A DNA stretch of 10,681 nucleotides from an uncultured Eubacteriaceae bacterium. GTDB taxonomy: Bacteria; Bacillota; Clostridia; Lachnospirales; CAG-274. Shown one piece after another: positions 1 to 5,961 of this stretch. The notes below the pieces were generated by a model. That model saw nothing but the letters and a program-made list of their open reading frames with translations, had not been told where the DNA came from and did not search any database. The translations under genes were made by a program, and so were the position numbers. The first letter of the stretch is position 1. The number at the start of each line of letters is the position of its first letter. The stretch is taken from positions 1-10,681 of the forward strand of contig CANOGI010000060.1 of the NCBI GenBank assembly GCA_947565475.1, written 5' to 3'.

Positions 1-152
1 ATGAACAGTTTAAGATTCTTCCCGTTATAATCTTCTCTTCCCTTATTAACGACGAGATGAGAAAGAAAGGAGAATCCTTAGGCGCTACCGCTCAGCTTAC
101 AAAACCTGAAATCGCTAATTTGGTTACTTTGATTGACAAATATATTTTATAA
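1..152 (+). CDS. cheV: CheV-like chemotaxis coupling protein, C-terminal end only
   Basis: The reading frame is open from the window edge (first full codon at 3) and ends at TAA 150-152, giving the last 49 residues of a larger protein. The segment has the end of a CheY-like receiver domain: a beta-4 strand PVIIFSS with the switch serine, the run SLINDEMRKKGESLGA, then AQLTKPE with the conserved receiver lysine and a closing amphipathic helix. The wording SSLINDEMRxKGESLGA is typical of CheV, a CheW domain fused to a receiver that links chemoreceptors to CheA and is phosphorylated for adaptation. The CheW part lies outside the window, so a stand-alone receiver cannot be fully excluded. A hairpin terminator at 266-292 probably ends this transcript. 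Confidence 0.72.
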   Translation, partial: EQFKILPVIIFSSLINDEMRKKGESLGATAQLTKPEIANLVTLIDKYIL

Positions 153-265
153 TGTCCTTAATGACTTTTAAACCTATTATCGTTTTAGTATAAAAATATA
201 AAAAACAATAAATTTTAGATAAAAGTATAAAATCTATATAACTACATAAATTAATTTAGATAAAA

Positions 266-292
266 AAAAGCGGTTTAATGTAAACCGCTTTT
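266..292 (+). terminator. Rho-independent terminator after the cheV-like gene
   Basis: A perfect inverted repeat has arms AAAAGCGGTTTA (266-277) and TAAACCGCTTTT (281-292) around a 3-nt loop, with A-rich and T-rich flanks. The symmetry could let it work from either strand. The rest of 153-444 is very AT-rich, with short repeats such as TTTAGATAAA; I see no gene in it and no convincing promoter for the next gene. Confidence 0.7.
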
Positions 293-444
293 AACGCTTT
301 CTGAAAATCATTACTGATATTACGGCAAAGCGATATATTTCATCTGTTTATAAGACTTTTAAGTAGTATAAACACTCGTTTTAAAGTTTTATAAACAGTT
401 CTTAAAATCTTATTCTATAAATTATTAAAAAATAGGTGATTTAA

Positions 445-1557
445 TTGGATCCAAGAAATGAACAGCTTGCGAAAAATCTTGTCGGCTACTCCTGCCGTTT
501 AAAAAAGGGAGAAAAAGTTCTTATCTCCTCAAATGGTCTTACGGATATGCCTCTTGTAAAAGCTCTTATTAAAGAAGTTTATAAGGTCGGGGCCATTCCT
601 TATGTGGATATTCGCTCAAACGCCGTTGAACGTGAGCTTCTTATGGGAGCGACCAAAGAACAGTATGAGCTTTTAGCGAAAGTTGACGCTATGAAAATGG
701 AACAGATGGACGCTTATATAGGCATCGGGGCTAACTCAAATACCGCCGAGCTATCAGACGTTCCCTCCGAAAAAATGGATATGTACGAAAAAGTTTACTC
801 AAAAGTGGTTCACCACGATATACGCCTACACAAGAAGTGGGTTGTGCTCAGATACCCTAACGACAGTCTGGCGCAGTCCGCGGGCACGAGTCTGGAGGCC
901 TTTGAGAATTTTTATTACAAGGTTTGCAACCTTGATTATAAAAAAATGAGCGACGCCATGGATTCCCTTGTTGGTTTAATGAACAAGACCGATAAAGTTC
1001 ATATAGTGGGTAACGGGACCGACGTCACTTTTTCAATTAAAGATATTCCCGCCGTTAAATGCGCCGGGGAAATGAATATACCTGATGGTGAGGTTTACAC
1101 CGCTCCCGTTAAAGACAGTGTAAACGGCGTCATCGCCTATAATACCCCTACAGAATATCAGGGAATAGGCTATGATAATATTAAACTTACCTTTAAAGAC
1201 GGAAAAATCGTTGATATTTCAGCCAGCGATACCGAAAGAGCCACAAAAGTGTTCGACACCGACGATGGCGCGAGATATGTTGGCGAGTTCGCTATAGGTG
1301 TGAACCCCTATATTACAAAACCTATGAAAAATATACTATTCGATGAGAAAATCAGGGGAAGTATACATTTTACGCCCGGAAACGCCTACGAGGACGCCGA
1401 TAACGGAAATCGAAGCGCTATTCACTGGGATTTAGTCCTTATTCAAACAAAAGAATATGGCGGAGGGGAAATATACTTCGACGATAAACTTATAAGAAAA
1501 GACGGTATTTTTGTCGTTCCTGAATTAGAATGCCTAAATCCCGAAAATTTAGAGTAA
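445..1557 (+). CDS. M29-family metallo-aminopeptidase
   Basis: This 370-residue cytoplasmic enzyme belongs to the M29 (AmpS/PepS, thermophilic aminopeptidase) family, which removes N-terminal residues from peptides with a two-metal active site. All six expected metal ligands are visible in order: E216 (in DGEVYTAP), E281 (in VGEFAIG), H308 (in GSIHF), Y315 (in GNAYE), H327 and D329 (in IHWD). The 7-residue H-Y spacing and the H-x-D spacing match the family, and the length is normal for clostridial members. The start is TTG at 445, supported by AGGTGA just upstream at 434-439 and by the N-terminal text DPRNEQLAKNLVGYS, typical of the family. It appears monocistronic, ending in a strong terminator at 1651-1700. 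It likely serves peptide turnover; substrate preference cannot be read from sequence. Confidence 0.93.
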   Translation: MDPRNEQLAKNLVGYSCRLKKGEKVLISSNGLTDMPLVKALIKEVYKVGAIPYVDIRSNAVERELLMGATKEQYELLAKVDAMKMEQMDAYIGIGANSNTAELSDVPSEKMDMYEKVYSKVVHHDIRLHKKWVVLRYPNDSLAQSAGTSLEAFENFYYKVCNLDYKKMSDAMDSLVGLMNKTDKVHIVGNGTDVTFSIKDIPAVKCAGEMNIPDGEVYTAPVKDSVNGVIAYNTPTEYQGIGYDNIKLTFKDGKIVDISASDTERATKVFDTDDGARYVGEFAIGVNPYITKPMKNILFDEKIRGSIHFTPGNAYEDADNGNRSAIHWDLVLIQTKEYGGGEIYFDDKLIRKDGIFVVPELECLNPENLE

Positions 1558-1650
1558 TTTTATAGGAAAGACCTTAAAAAGAAGTAAAAAAACTTATTTT
1601 ACTGTTATTCAAGTTATTTAACTATATATAGTCAAGCATAATTATATATT

Positions 1651-1700
1651 AAGCCCGCCCATATTCAAGTTTAAAACCGAATATGGGCGGGCTTAGTTTT
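1651..1700 (+). terminator. Terminator after the M29 aminopeptidase gene
   Basis: A perfect 16-bp stem is formed by AAGCCCGCCCATATTC (1651-1666) and its complement at 1679-1694, with a 12-nt loop, followed by AGTTTTTATT. The T-run is on the plus-strand side, so it serves the rightward aminopeptidase transcript. Confidence 0.8.
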
Positions 1701-1720
1701 TATTATAGTATTTCAAAACA

Positions 1721-1757
1721 TAGTAAGACCCCCGCTTATTAAGCGGGGGTCTTACTA
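1721..1757. repeat. 37-bp GC-rich perfect palindrome between convergent genes
   Basis: Arms of 18 bp (1721-1738 and 1740-1757), core GACCCCCGCTTA, surround a single central base. The position between convergent genes suggests a terminator for the leftward aquaporin transcript. However, neither side has a clear T-tract, so a transcription block, processing site or repeated chromosomal element is also possible. Confidence 0.6.
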
Positions 1758-1864
1758 TTGCATTCAAGGTGAAGGGCGAACGGCAAAACGAAGTTTCGCG
1801 ACCAGCCTCACTCTAAATACAAAGGCGTAGCCTTGACCAATTTACACAGTTTTATGTAACTTTC
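1758..1864. repeat. Non-coding spacer with small degenerate hairpins
   Basis: No gene is seen here. The stretch is richer in GC than its surroundings and holds CGAA-GT-TTCG at 1789-1798 and AAGGC-GTA-GCCTT at 1822-1834, followed by GACC. A similar GCCTTT-TC-AAAGGC with TTGACC lies at 10649-10667, which suggests fragments of an interspersed hairpin-bearing element. Confidence 0.35.
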
Positions 1865-2599
1865 TTAATTAAATATAAGATTAATAGCGCTTACCGCTAA
1901 AATACCACCGATTGACGAGAAAATAAAGTTTACTATGAATTGATATTCCCAATCCGGCTTTTCCCCGTTCTTATTTGGAAAAGGAAGTATAGCAAACCAA
2001 ACACTTGAGAAAAATGAGCGCATAGCGTTCATACTAAATCCAGTGCTATTTAATGTAAGCGATAAAATAGCTACCGAGGCAAATCCGATTACGCCAATCT
2101 GTAAAGCCGTACCGCTTTCCGTAGCGCCCTTTATGCAGGCGAAAACAAGAAACAGAAACACAAACGTCGCCAAAACCTCTTGGAAACAATTTAGAGGCAG
2201 ATTTCTTTGTACAGGATAAGCTGAGAAAATACCTCTTTTCGGAGCGTCTTTTGACTCCTTGAAAGAATCCCAGAAGAAAATCATACATAAAAGCATAGCG
2301 ACACCCGCCGCGAGAAACTCCATAATAAGATATATGAAAGCGTCACCCACGCCAAGATCTCCCCAAACAATATTACCGAAAACAACACCAGGATTTAGAT
2401 AAGCGGGCCCGCCCATAATAACAGCCACGCATAAGCCAAACCCAACCGCGAGACTCCACGCGAAAACAAGCTCAATGTAATTAAGCGACGAAACAAGCGT
2501 TTTCTTTAATGAGACATTGCACATATAGCCATAACCGCCTAAGAGAAAAATAAGACTTCCCACAAACTCTGAAAAATACATCATACCAGTATGCTCCAT
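1865..2599 (-). CDS. Aquaporin/glycerol-facilitator family (MIP) channel with altered NPA boxes
   Basis: This 244-residue membrane protein has the MIP-fold layout: helix 1 with SEFVGS and E11, helix 2 with W48, the first half-helix box at 69-71, helix 4 with QEVLATFVF and E141, the second box near 191, and a final helix 6. These proteins are tetrameric pores for water, glycerol or other small neutral solutes. Both signature NPA boxes differ: the first is N69-P70-G71 (GPAYLNPGVVFG) and the second is N191-A192-M193. Pore asparagines N69 and N191 and filter arginine R194 are kept. W48, F188 and R194 resemble the Trp/Phe/Arg filter of GlpF, hinting at a polyol or other uncharged solute, although the W48-N69 spacing is one residue longer. 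A ribosome site (GAAGGG) precedes the ATG and a perfect promoter lies about 75 bp upstream, so it is probably transcribed alone. Family is fairly sure; substrate is unknown. Confidence 0.82.
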   Translation of the reverse strand: MEHTGMMYFSEFVGSLIFLLGGYGYMCNVSLKKTLVSSLNYIELVFAWSLAVGFGLCVAVIMGGPAYLNPGVVFGNIVWGDLGVGDAFIYLIMEFLAAGVAMLLCMIFFWDSFKESKDAPKRGIFSAYPVQRNLPLNCFQEVLATFVFLFLVFACIKGATESGTALQIGVIGFASVAILSLTLNSTGFSMNAMRSFFSSVWFAILPFPNKNGEKPDWEYQFIVNFIFSSIGGILAVSAINLIFN

Positions 2600-2674
2600 T
2601 TTTAACCCTTCTTTCCAATAATTTTTTTATAGATTCTCCAAACCCTAATAAATTTAGAAATAATCTTTAACAAT

Positions 2675-2703
2675 ATTATACATAAAATATATTTTTTTGT
2701 CAA
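2675..2703 (-). promoter_or_regulatory. Consensus sigma-A promoter for the aquaporin gene
   Basis: On the minus strand there is TTGACA (2703-2698), a 17-nt spacer and TATAAT (2680-2675), a perfect vegetative promoter. Transcription would start near 2668, giving a leader of about 70 nt. Confidence 0.82.
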
Positions 2704-2782
2704 ATAATTCAGAACATCTTTAACTTATCCCATATTAATTTGTTAAAATCTCACAATTTATATATATAGCTGATTTAAAAAA

Positions 2783-3952
2783 CTATCTTATAATAACAAA
2801 TAAATAAGACGGGTTAAAAAGTCCCTCATCTTCTTGCTCCTTACAAAAATTAACAATAGCGCCGTCATTATGCAAAACCTTTCTTGAGAAAATAGAAATT
2901 ATATCAATCCGCTCATTTTGGCTTATACTATAATTATTAGCGTACCAATATACGCTCATCACGAATTTAATAAGGGAATGAAGCAAAAAAACAGACATAC
3001 ATTTTTCATAAACTGTCCATTTTTCTTTTACCTTTGAAAAAAATTTTAAAAACAAATCGTTCATACAGATATTCTCAAAAGCGTACTCAATATCTTTATA
3101 AACCTCGGCATTAAATCTCTCATATATTCTCGTCAACTCCTCAATCGTAAAATTATCTATTTCAATCATACTGTTAGCTATAACATCATTATATTTAGTT
3201 AAAGTTTCCATATACACACCGCCGAAATATTTATACAGCCCGCATAAAAAATTAAATTTTAAAATATAATTAGGTTTAATAGCCATAACGCTTTTAGAAT
3301 ACTCTCTTAAATAATCCAAATTGTTATATATCTCCATCTCCGCTAAACAAGAGTCATAATCTTTGTTCTCATAATACTCCTCAATCTTCTTTGACAGACA
3401 CGCCACAAAATATTGTTTAACCCAAAGAGGAAACTCTTTAAGTCTAAGAATATCAATAAAAAAACGCCTTATCTCTTCCCCGAAAAGTATATGTTTGTTT
3501 AATGGGTCGTTTATATTGAAATCTATAACATCATTTATATAATCCTCTGAAAAAGAAAGCTGTTCTTTTCTAAACATAAATTCTGTCACAGCGGGACAAG
3601 CGCTCGAGAGAGAAATCTCCGCCACATCACCATAGAAAGCGAAACTTCTCGGAAATCGTGTACAAGTCTTTGACAAATACTCCGGTCCCTTTTTTAAAAC
3701 TATCTCACATAACCCGTTTTCTCTTAAAAAAGGGCATCTTTTATTTTCGTCAAGTTTTATCTGATACTCTGAGTAATCTCCTGAAATAAGACATTTATTT
3801 ACTTTTTCCCCAAGCTCCCCCGTAAAGGCCTTATATTTTTCCGCCGTGTCATTGTCTATTGAAATATTCCATTCCATACAGCATGAATAAGAACACTTAT
3901 CCGCTGTACACTCAAACTCATCATAAAAATCAGGTCTTATAAACCTCATCAT
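2783..3952 (-). CDS. fliB: FliB-family flagellin lysine-N-methylase homologue
   Basis: This soluble 389-residue protein matches the FliB family, which methylates surface lysines of flagellin. The N-terminal third carries the cysteine pattern of the family: C15, C20, C24-C25 followed by W28 (CSYSCCMEW), C73 in RCPFL, C82 in GLCEI and C97 in TCTRFPR. Such cysteines could hold an iron-sulfur cluster; FliB of Salmonella is reported to use a 4Fe-4S cluster for methyl transfer. The C-terminal two thirds is helical, Tyr/Lys-rich and poorly conserved, as is usual for the family. Two consecutive ATGs open the frame; the first (3952) sits 9 nt after GGAGG at 3962-3966. No flagellin gene is in the window, but the cheV-like end at 1-152 supports a motile organism. 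The real substrate could be another protein. Confidence 0.8.
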   Translation of the reverse strand: MMRFIRPDFYDEFECTADKCSYSCCMEWNISIDNDTAEKYKAFTGELGEKVNKCLISGDYSEYQIKLDENKRCPFLRENGLCEIVLKKGPEYLSKTCTRFPRSFAFYGDVAEISLSSACPAVTEFMFRKEQLSFSEDYINDVIDFNINDPLNKHILFGEEIRRFFIDILRLKEFPLWVKQYFVACLSKKIEEYYENKDYDSCLAEMEIYNNLDYLREYSKSVMAIKPNYILKFNFLCGLYKYFGGVYMETLTKYNDVIANSMIEIDNFTIEELTRIYERFNAEVYKDIEYAFENICMNDLFLKFFSKVKEKWTVYEKCMSVFLLHSLIKFVMSVYWYANNYSISQNERIDIISIFSRKVLHNDGAIVNFCKEQEDEGLFNPSYLFVIIR

Positions 3953-4003
3953 AACGCAATACCTCCAACAATATGACTTCTATATTCATAGTCAATAAAC
4001 CTG

Positions 4004-4044
4004 TTTACAATTAATCCTACGCTAATCGCTATAATTAATTGTAA
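4004..4044. repeat. 12-bp inverted repeat in the fliB leader
   Basis: Arms TTTACAATTAAT (4004-4015) and ATTAATTGTAAA (4033-4044) are perfect complements separated by 17 bp. The inner 10-mer recurs a third time at 4145-4154, inside the predicted fliB promoter. This suggests protein-binding sites, though AT-rich composition makes chance repeats easier. Confidence 0.5.
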
Positions 4045-4077
4045 ATACAAATTTTTCAAATATATTATAGATTAAAA

Positions 4078-4105
4078 ACTTTTATAAAGTATACTTTATA
4101 AAAGT
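4078..4105. repeat. 28-bp perfect palindrome sharing a core with 4201-4236
   Basis: The left arm ACTTTTATAAAGTA (4078-4091) is exactly complementary to 4092-4105 with no spacer. The core TATAAAGTATACTTT recurs at 4210-4224, 127 bp away. It lies in the predicted 5' leader of the fliB transcript. An operator or an interspersed repeat are both possible. Confidence 0.6.
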
Positions 4106-4132
4106 CGCGAATAATTAAAAATACTTGTAACA

Positions 4133-4161
4133 AATATACTATACATTAATTGTATTGTCAA
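4133..4161 (-). promoter_or_regulatory. Predicted sigma-A promoter for fliB
   Basis: On the minus strand TTGACA (4161-4156), a 17-nt spacer and TATATT (4138-4133) form a five-of-six -10 and perfect -35 promoter. It would give a leader of roughly 170 nt. One copy of the 10-mer ATTAATTGTA (4145-4154) lies within the spacer. Confidence 0.55.
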
Positions 4162-4200
4162 TTAAATTTGACAAACTTATACAATATTACTAATGTGAAA

Positions 4201-4236
4201 AGAAGTTTTTATAAAGTATACTTTGCGAGAACTTCT
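4201..4236. repeat. Nested palindrome related to 4078-4105
   Basis: Outer arms AGAAGTT (4201-4207) and AACTTCT (4230-4236) flank an inner palindrome AAAGTATACTTT (4213-4224). The inner part matches the core of the palindrome at 4078-4105, but the flanks differ, as expected for two copies of a repeated site or element. Confidence 0.5.
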
Positions 4237-4317
4237 AAAATAATAGACTTATTTATAAACTGTGTCATTACGTCGCTTTCATAAGAAAAAAACATTTTTT
4301 CAATGTTTCAGCTAAAG

Positions 4318-4350
4318 ATATTATTTAACACCGAAAACGTTAAATAATAT
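4318..4350. repeat. AT-rich 12-bp hairpin upstream of the tRNA operon
   Basis: ATATTATTTAAC (4318-4329) pairs with 4339-4350 around a 9-nt loop, followed by a T-rich stretch (TTTTTTCTAATTTTTC). It may be a weak terminator of any rightward transcript from the spacer, insulating the tRNA operon. Confidence 0.35.
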
Positions 4351-4456
4351 TTAATAAAATTTTTTCTAATTTTTCTGAAATTTCCGTAAGATCTCAAAAG
4401 AAATATCACAATAATTAAGCTGTGGTAAAATTTTTTTATAAATTTTAAAAAAACAC

Positions 4457-4485
4457 TTGACATTAATTTCTTTGGGTTGTATAAT
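4457..4485 (+). promoter_or_regulatory. Consensus promoter of the tRNA operon
   Basis: TTGACA (4457-4462), a 17-nt spacer and TATAAT (4480-4485) form a perfect vegetative promoter 30 bp before tRNA-Asp. Transcription would start near 4492. Confidence 0.88.
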
Positions 4486-4514
4486 ATAAAAGTCGTTAAG
4501 GTTATTCCTTTTAT

Positions 4515-4588
4515 GGCTCAATAGCTCAGTTGGTTAGAGCGCTGGCCTGTCACGCCAGAGGTCGAGGGTTCGAGCCCCTTTTGAGTCG
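4515..4588 (+). tRNA. tRNA-Asp (GTC)
   Basis: The 74-nt cloverleaf has acceptor arm GGCTCAA paired with TTGAGTC (one G-U), an anticodon stem CTGGC/GCCAG around loop CTGTCAC (anticodon GTC), T-loop TTCGAGC and discriminator G, the Asp identity base. No CCA is encoded. It is the first gene of a three-tRNA operon. Confidence 0.95.
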
Positions 4589-4595
4589 TTTTTAT

Positions 4596-4668
4596 GGGAG
4601 CATAGCTCAGTTGGGAGAGCATCTGCCTTACAAGCAGAGGGTCATAGGTTCGAGCCCTATTGTTCCCA
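4596..4668 (+). tRNA. tRNA-Val (TAC)
   Basis: The 73-nt cloverleaf has acceptor arm GGGAGCA paired with TGTTCCC (one G-U), anticodon stem TCTGC/GCAGA around CTTACAA (anticodon TAC), T-loop TTCGAGC and discriminator A. CCA is not encoded. It starts 7 nt after tRNA-Asp. Confidence 0.95.
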
Positions 4669-4672
4669 TTAT

Positions 4673-4757
4673 GCCCGGGTGGCGGAACTGGCAGACGCAC
4701 AGGACTTAAAATCCTGCGGGAGTTGATCCCGTACCGGTTCGATTCCGGTTCCGGGCA
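4673..4757 (+). tRNA. tRNA-Leu (TAA)
   Basis: The 85-nt class II tRNA has acceptor arm GCCCGGG paired with TCCGGGC, anticodon stem CAGGA/TCCTG around CTTAAAA (anticodon TAA), a long variable arm (CGGGA/TCCCG), T-loop TTCGATT and discriminator A. CCA is not encoded. It begins 4 nt after tRNA-Val and ends the operon. Confidence 0.95.
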
Positions 4758-4806
4758 TATATCTCAATTTCCTCATTATTTTTGTTGTTAGTATATGCAC
4801 TTTAGA

Positions 4807-4842
4807 AAAACAATTTCGGATAATAACCGAAATTGTTTTTTT
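4807..4842 (+). terminator. Terminator of the tRNA operon
   Basis: AAAACAATTTCGG (4807-4819) pairs with CCGAAATTGTTTT (4827-4839) around a 7-nt loop, and the T-run continues to 4842. This is a classic intrinsic terminator 50 bp after tRNA-Leu. Confidence 0.88.
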
Positions 4843-4856
4843 GTGTCCGTTAATTA

Positions 4857-4885
4857 TTGACAAAACTTAGTTTTTTATGTAATAA
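4857..4885 (+). promoter_or_regulatory. Predicted promoter for the zinc-ribbon membrane protein gene
   Basis: TTGACA (4857-4862), 17 nt and TAATAA (4880-4885) give a perfect -35 and a moderate -10; TAATAT at 4883-4888 is an alternative -10. The resulting leader would be about 150 nt and contains hairpins. Confidence 0.55.
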
Positions 4886-4921
4886 TATAAATATCAGCGT
4901 AAACAAGTCAAAGACTGTTCA

Positions 4922-4992
4922 TATTTTTGTTTCACAAAAATAATCTAAACTAATGGATAAATTATCCGCTATTGGCTAAAAACGCCGATAAT
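4922..4992 (+). other. Structured 5' leader of the zinc-ribbon membrane protein gene
   Basis: The leader holds a 9-bp hairpin (TATTTTTGT 4922-4930 with 4934-4942), a small palindrome GGATAA-A-TTATCC (4955-4967), and nested pairings ATTATC (4961-4966) with GATAAT (4987-4992) enclosing GGC/GCC. The last two compete for the same bases. I do not recognise a known riboswitch. Confidence 0.35.
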
Positions 4993-5041
4993 TATAAATT
5001 TATATAGCACATAAAATTATATTCTAAGGAGGTTACATAAT

Positions 5042-5749
5042 ATGATAATGTTAATTCGCTCATACAGCGGTTACGGTGGCTACGGCGCTTATAGCGACTA
5101 CAGCGACTACGACTACGACTATGGCTCAGGAAGTATTCTTGATAATTTAGACACTATATCCACCATTGTTTTTATCGCTTCAATTATAGCCGCTATATTT
5201 GTATATTTTCTTTTTCTTAACCCTAAAAACGAGGGTAAGTTTGCCGGATTTAAAAACTGTCTTTATAATTTCTTGAACTTTCGCTCTCTTTTTATAGAGG
5301 CGTTTTTCAAAATACTCTATATGGCTTTGACCGTAACTATTACAGTAATCGGTGTAATCACATTCTTTTACGGTTTTTCCGATGTTGATTATTTGTTAAT
5401 AGGTCTTTTGTTCATAGTTTTCGGAAACCTAATTATCAGAATTATGTTTGAGTATTCGCTTATTTTAATTATGCTTTTCAAAAACACAAGTGATATAAGA
5501 AAAAAATTAGTCGACCCTGATAACGCGGATAATCCTAATAGTTTTGAAGGCGGCTACGCCGCTTTTGATTCCTTTAAAACTAAAGTGGTTAACCGTGCCG
5601 CTAACTATATAGAGGCAAACAAAACACAGCAGGCTCCGCCACAACAAAACGTTTCCAAAGAGCCTGTGTCTGTATGTAAAAACTGCGGCGCTCCTCTTCC
5701 CGATGGAAGCGAATTTTGCCCTAACTGCGGGGTGAAACGGGAAGATTAA
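5042..5749 (+). CDS. Membrane protein with Tyr/Gly-rich N-terminus and C-terminal zinc ribbon (DUF4282-like)
   Basis: The 235-residue protein begins with a low-complexity segment (residues 7-31) rich in Tyr, Gly, Ser and Asp, such as YGGYGAYSDYSDYDYDYG. Hydrophobic segments follow at about 41-59, 88-110 and 117-146. The part from FFKILYMA to the end of the third segment, with its GLLFIVFGNLIIRIMFE text, resembles the two-helix DUF4282 domain; this is recalled from family character and not verified. After a polar linker the C-terminus has a zinc ribbon with C212-x-x-C215 and C226-x-x-C229 (CKNCGAPLPDGSEFCPNCG). The start is supported by AAGGAGG at 5026-5032, 9 nt before ATG. It has its own promoter and a terminator at 5801-5845, so it is probably monocistronic. 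Function is unknown. Confidence 0.85.
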   Translation: MIMLIRSYSGYGGYGAYSDYSDYDYDYGSGSILDNLDTISTIVFIASIIAAIFVYFLFLNPKNEGKFAGFKNCLYNFLNFRSLFIEAFFKILYMALTVTITVIGVITFFYGFSDVDYLLIGLLFIVFGNLIIRIMFEYSLILIMLFKNTSDIRKKLVDPDNADNPNSFEGGYAAFDSFKTKVVNRAANYIEANKTQQAPPQQNVSKEPVSVCKNCGAPLPDGSEFCPNCGVKRED

Positions 5750-5800
5750 AAAACAAACTTTTACTTTATAATTTTTTACCGCTGTCATACGTCTAAAAAT

Positions 5801-5845
5801 AAAAAAGCGCGAATACACAAATAAAATGTGACTTCGCGTTTTTTT
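5801..5845 (+). terminator. Terminator after the zinc-ribbon membrane protein gene
   Basis: CGCGAA (5808-5813) pairs with TTCGCG (5833-5838), extended by CACA/TGTG inside and A-run/T-run outside, and is followed by seven Ts. This is a good intrinsic terminator with a bulged G at 5807. Confidence 0.75.
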
Positions 5846-5888
5846 GTGTATATTTAGTTTTTAAACACATTATATTATAAATTTTTAG

Positions 5889-5917
5889 TTGCAAAATTCT
5901 TATATTGGTTTTACAAT
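5889..5917 (+). promoter_or_regulatory. Predicted promoter for the bacteriohemerythrin gene
   Basis: TTGCAA (5889-5894), a 17-nt spacer and TACAAT (5912-5917) give a plausible vegetative promoter, with start near 5924 and a short leader to the AAGGAGG at 5947-5953. Confidence 0.6.
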
Positions 5918-5961
5918 AAATATAAATAAAAAATTTTAAAAGAAATAAGGAGGATTTTATT

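Larger units (their letters stand above)
3953..4514. other. AT-rich divergent spacer with palindromes, no gene
   Basis: This 560-bp stretch separates leftward fliB from the rightward tRNA operon and holds no plausible coding frame. It contains a promoter for each direction (4133-4161 minus; 4457-4485 plus), a 28-bp palindrome and a related one, three copies of the 10-mer TACAATTAAT in either orientation, and a 12-bp hairpin at 4318-4350. A weaker plus-strand promoter-like pair, TTGTCA (4155-4160) with TATACA (4178-4183), could make a short RNA from the middle of the gap. Confidence 0.6.

Noticed and set aside
2046..2288. Leftward 80-codon frame inside the aquaporin gene
   Set aside because: It is an alternative frame of a clear membrane-channel gene and has no independent start signal.
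4518..4863. Two leftward open frames of 60 and 64 codons across the tRNA genes
   Set aside because: They are the antisense of the tRNA-Asp, Val and Leu genes; text such as RARTYDPLLVRQMLSQLSYAP is a well-known false protein made by reading tRNAs backwards.
4984..4991. GCCGATAA, a match to the -10 of flagellar sigma-28 promoters
   Set aside because: There is no TAAA element at the required distance of about 15 nt; the nearest TAAA boxes are 3 and 22 nt away, so it is probably chance.
5507..5818. Leftward 103-codon frame
   Set aside because: It is antisense to the zinc-ribbon end of the membrane protein gene and its terminator; no supporting signals.
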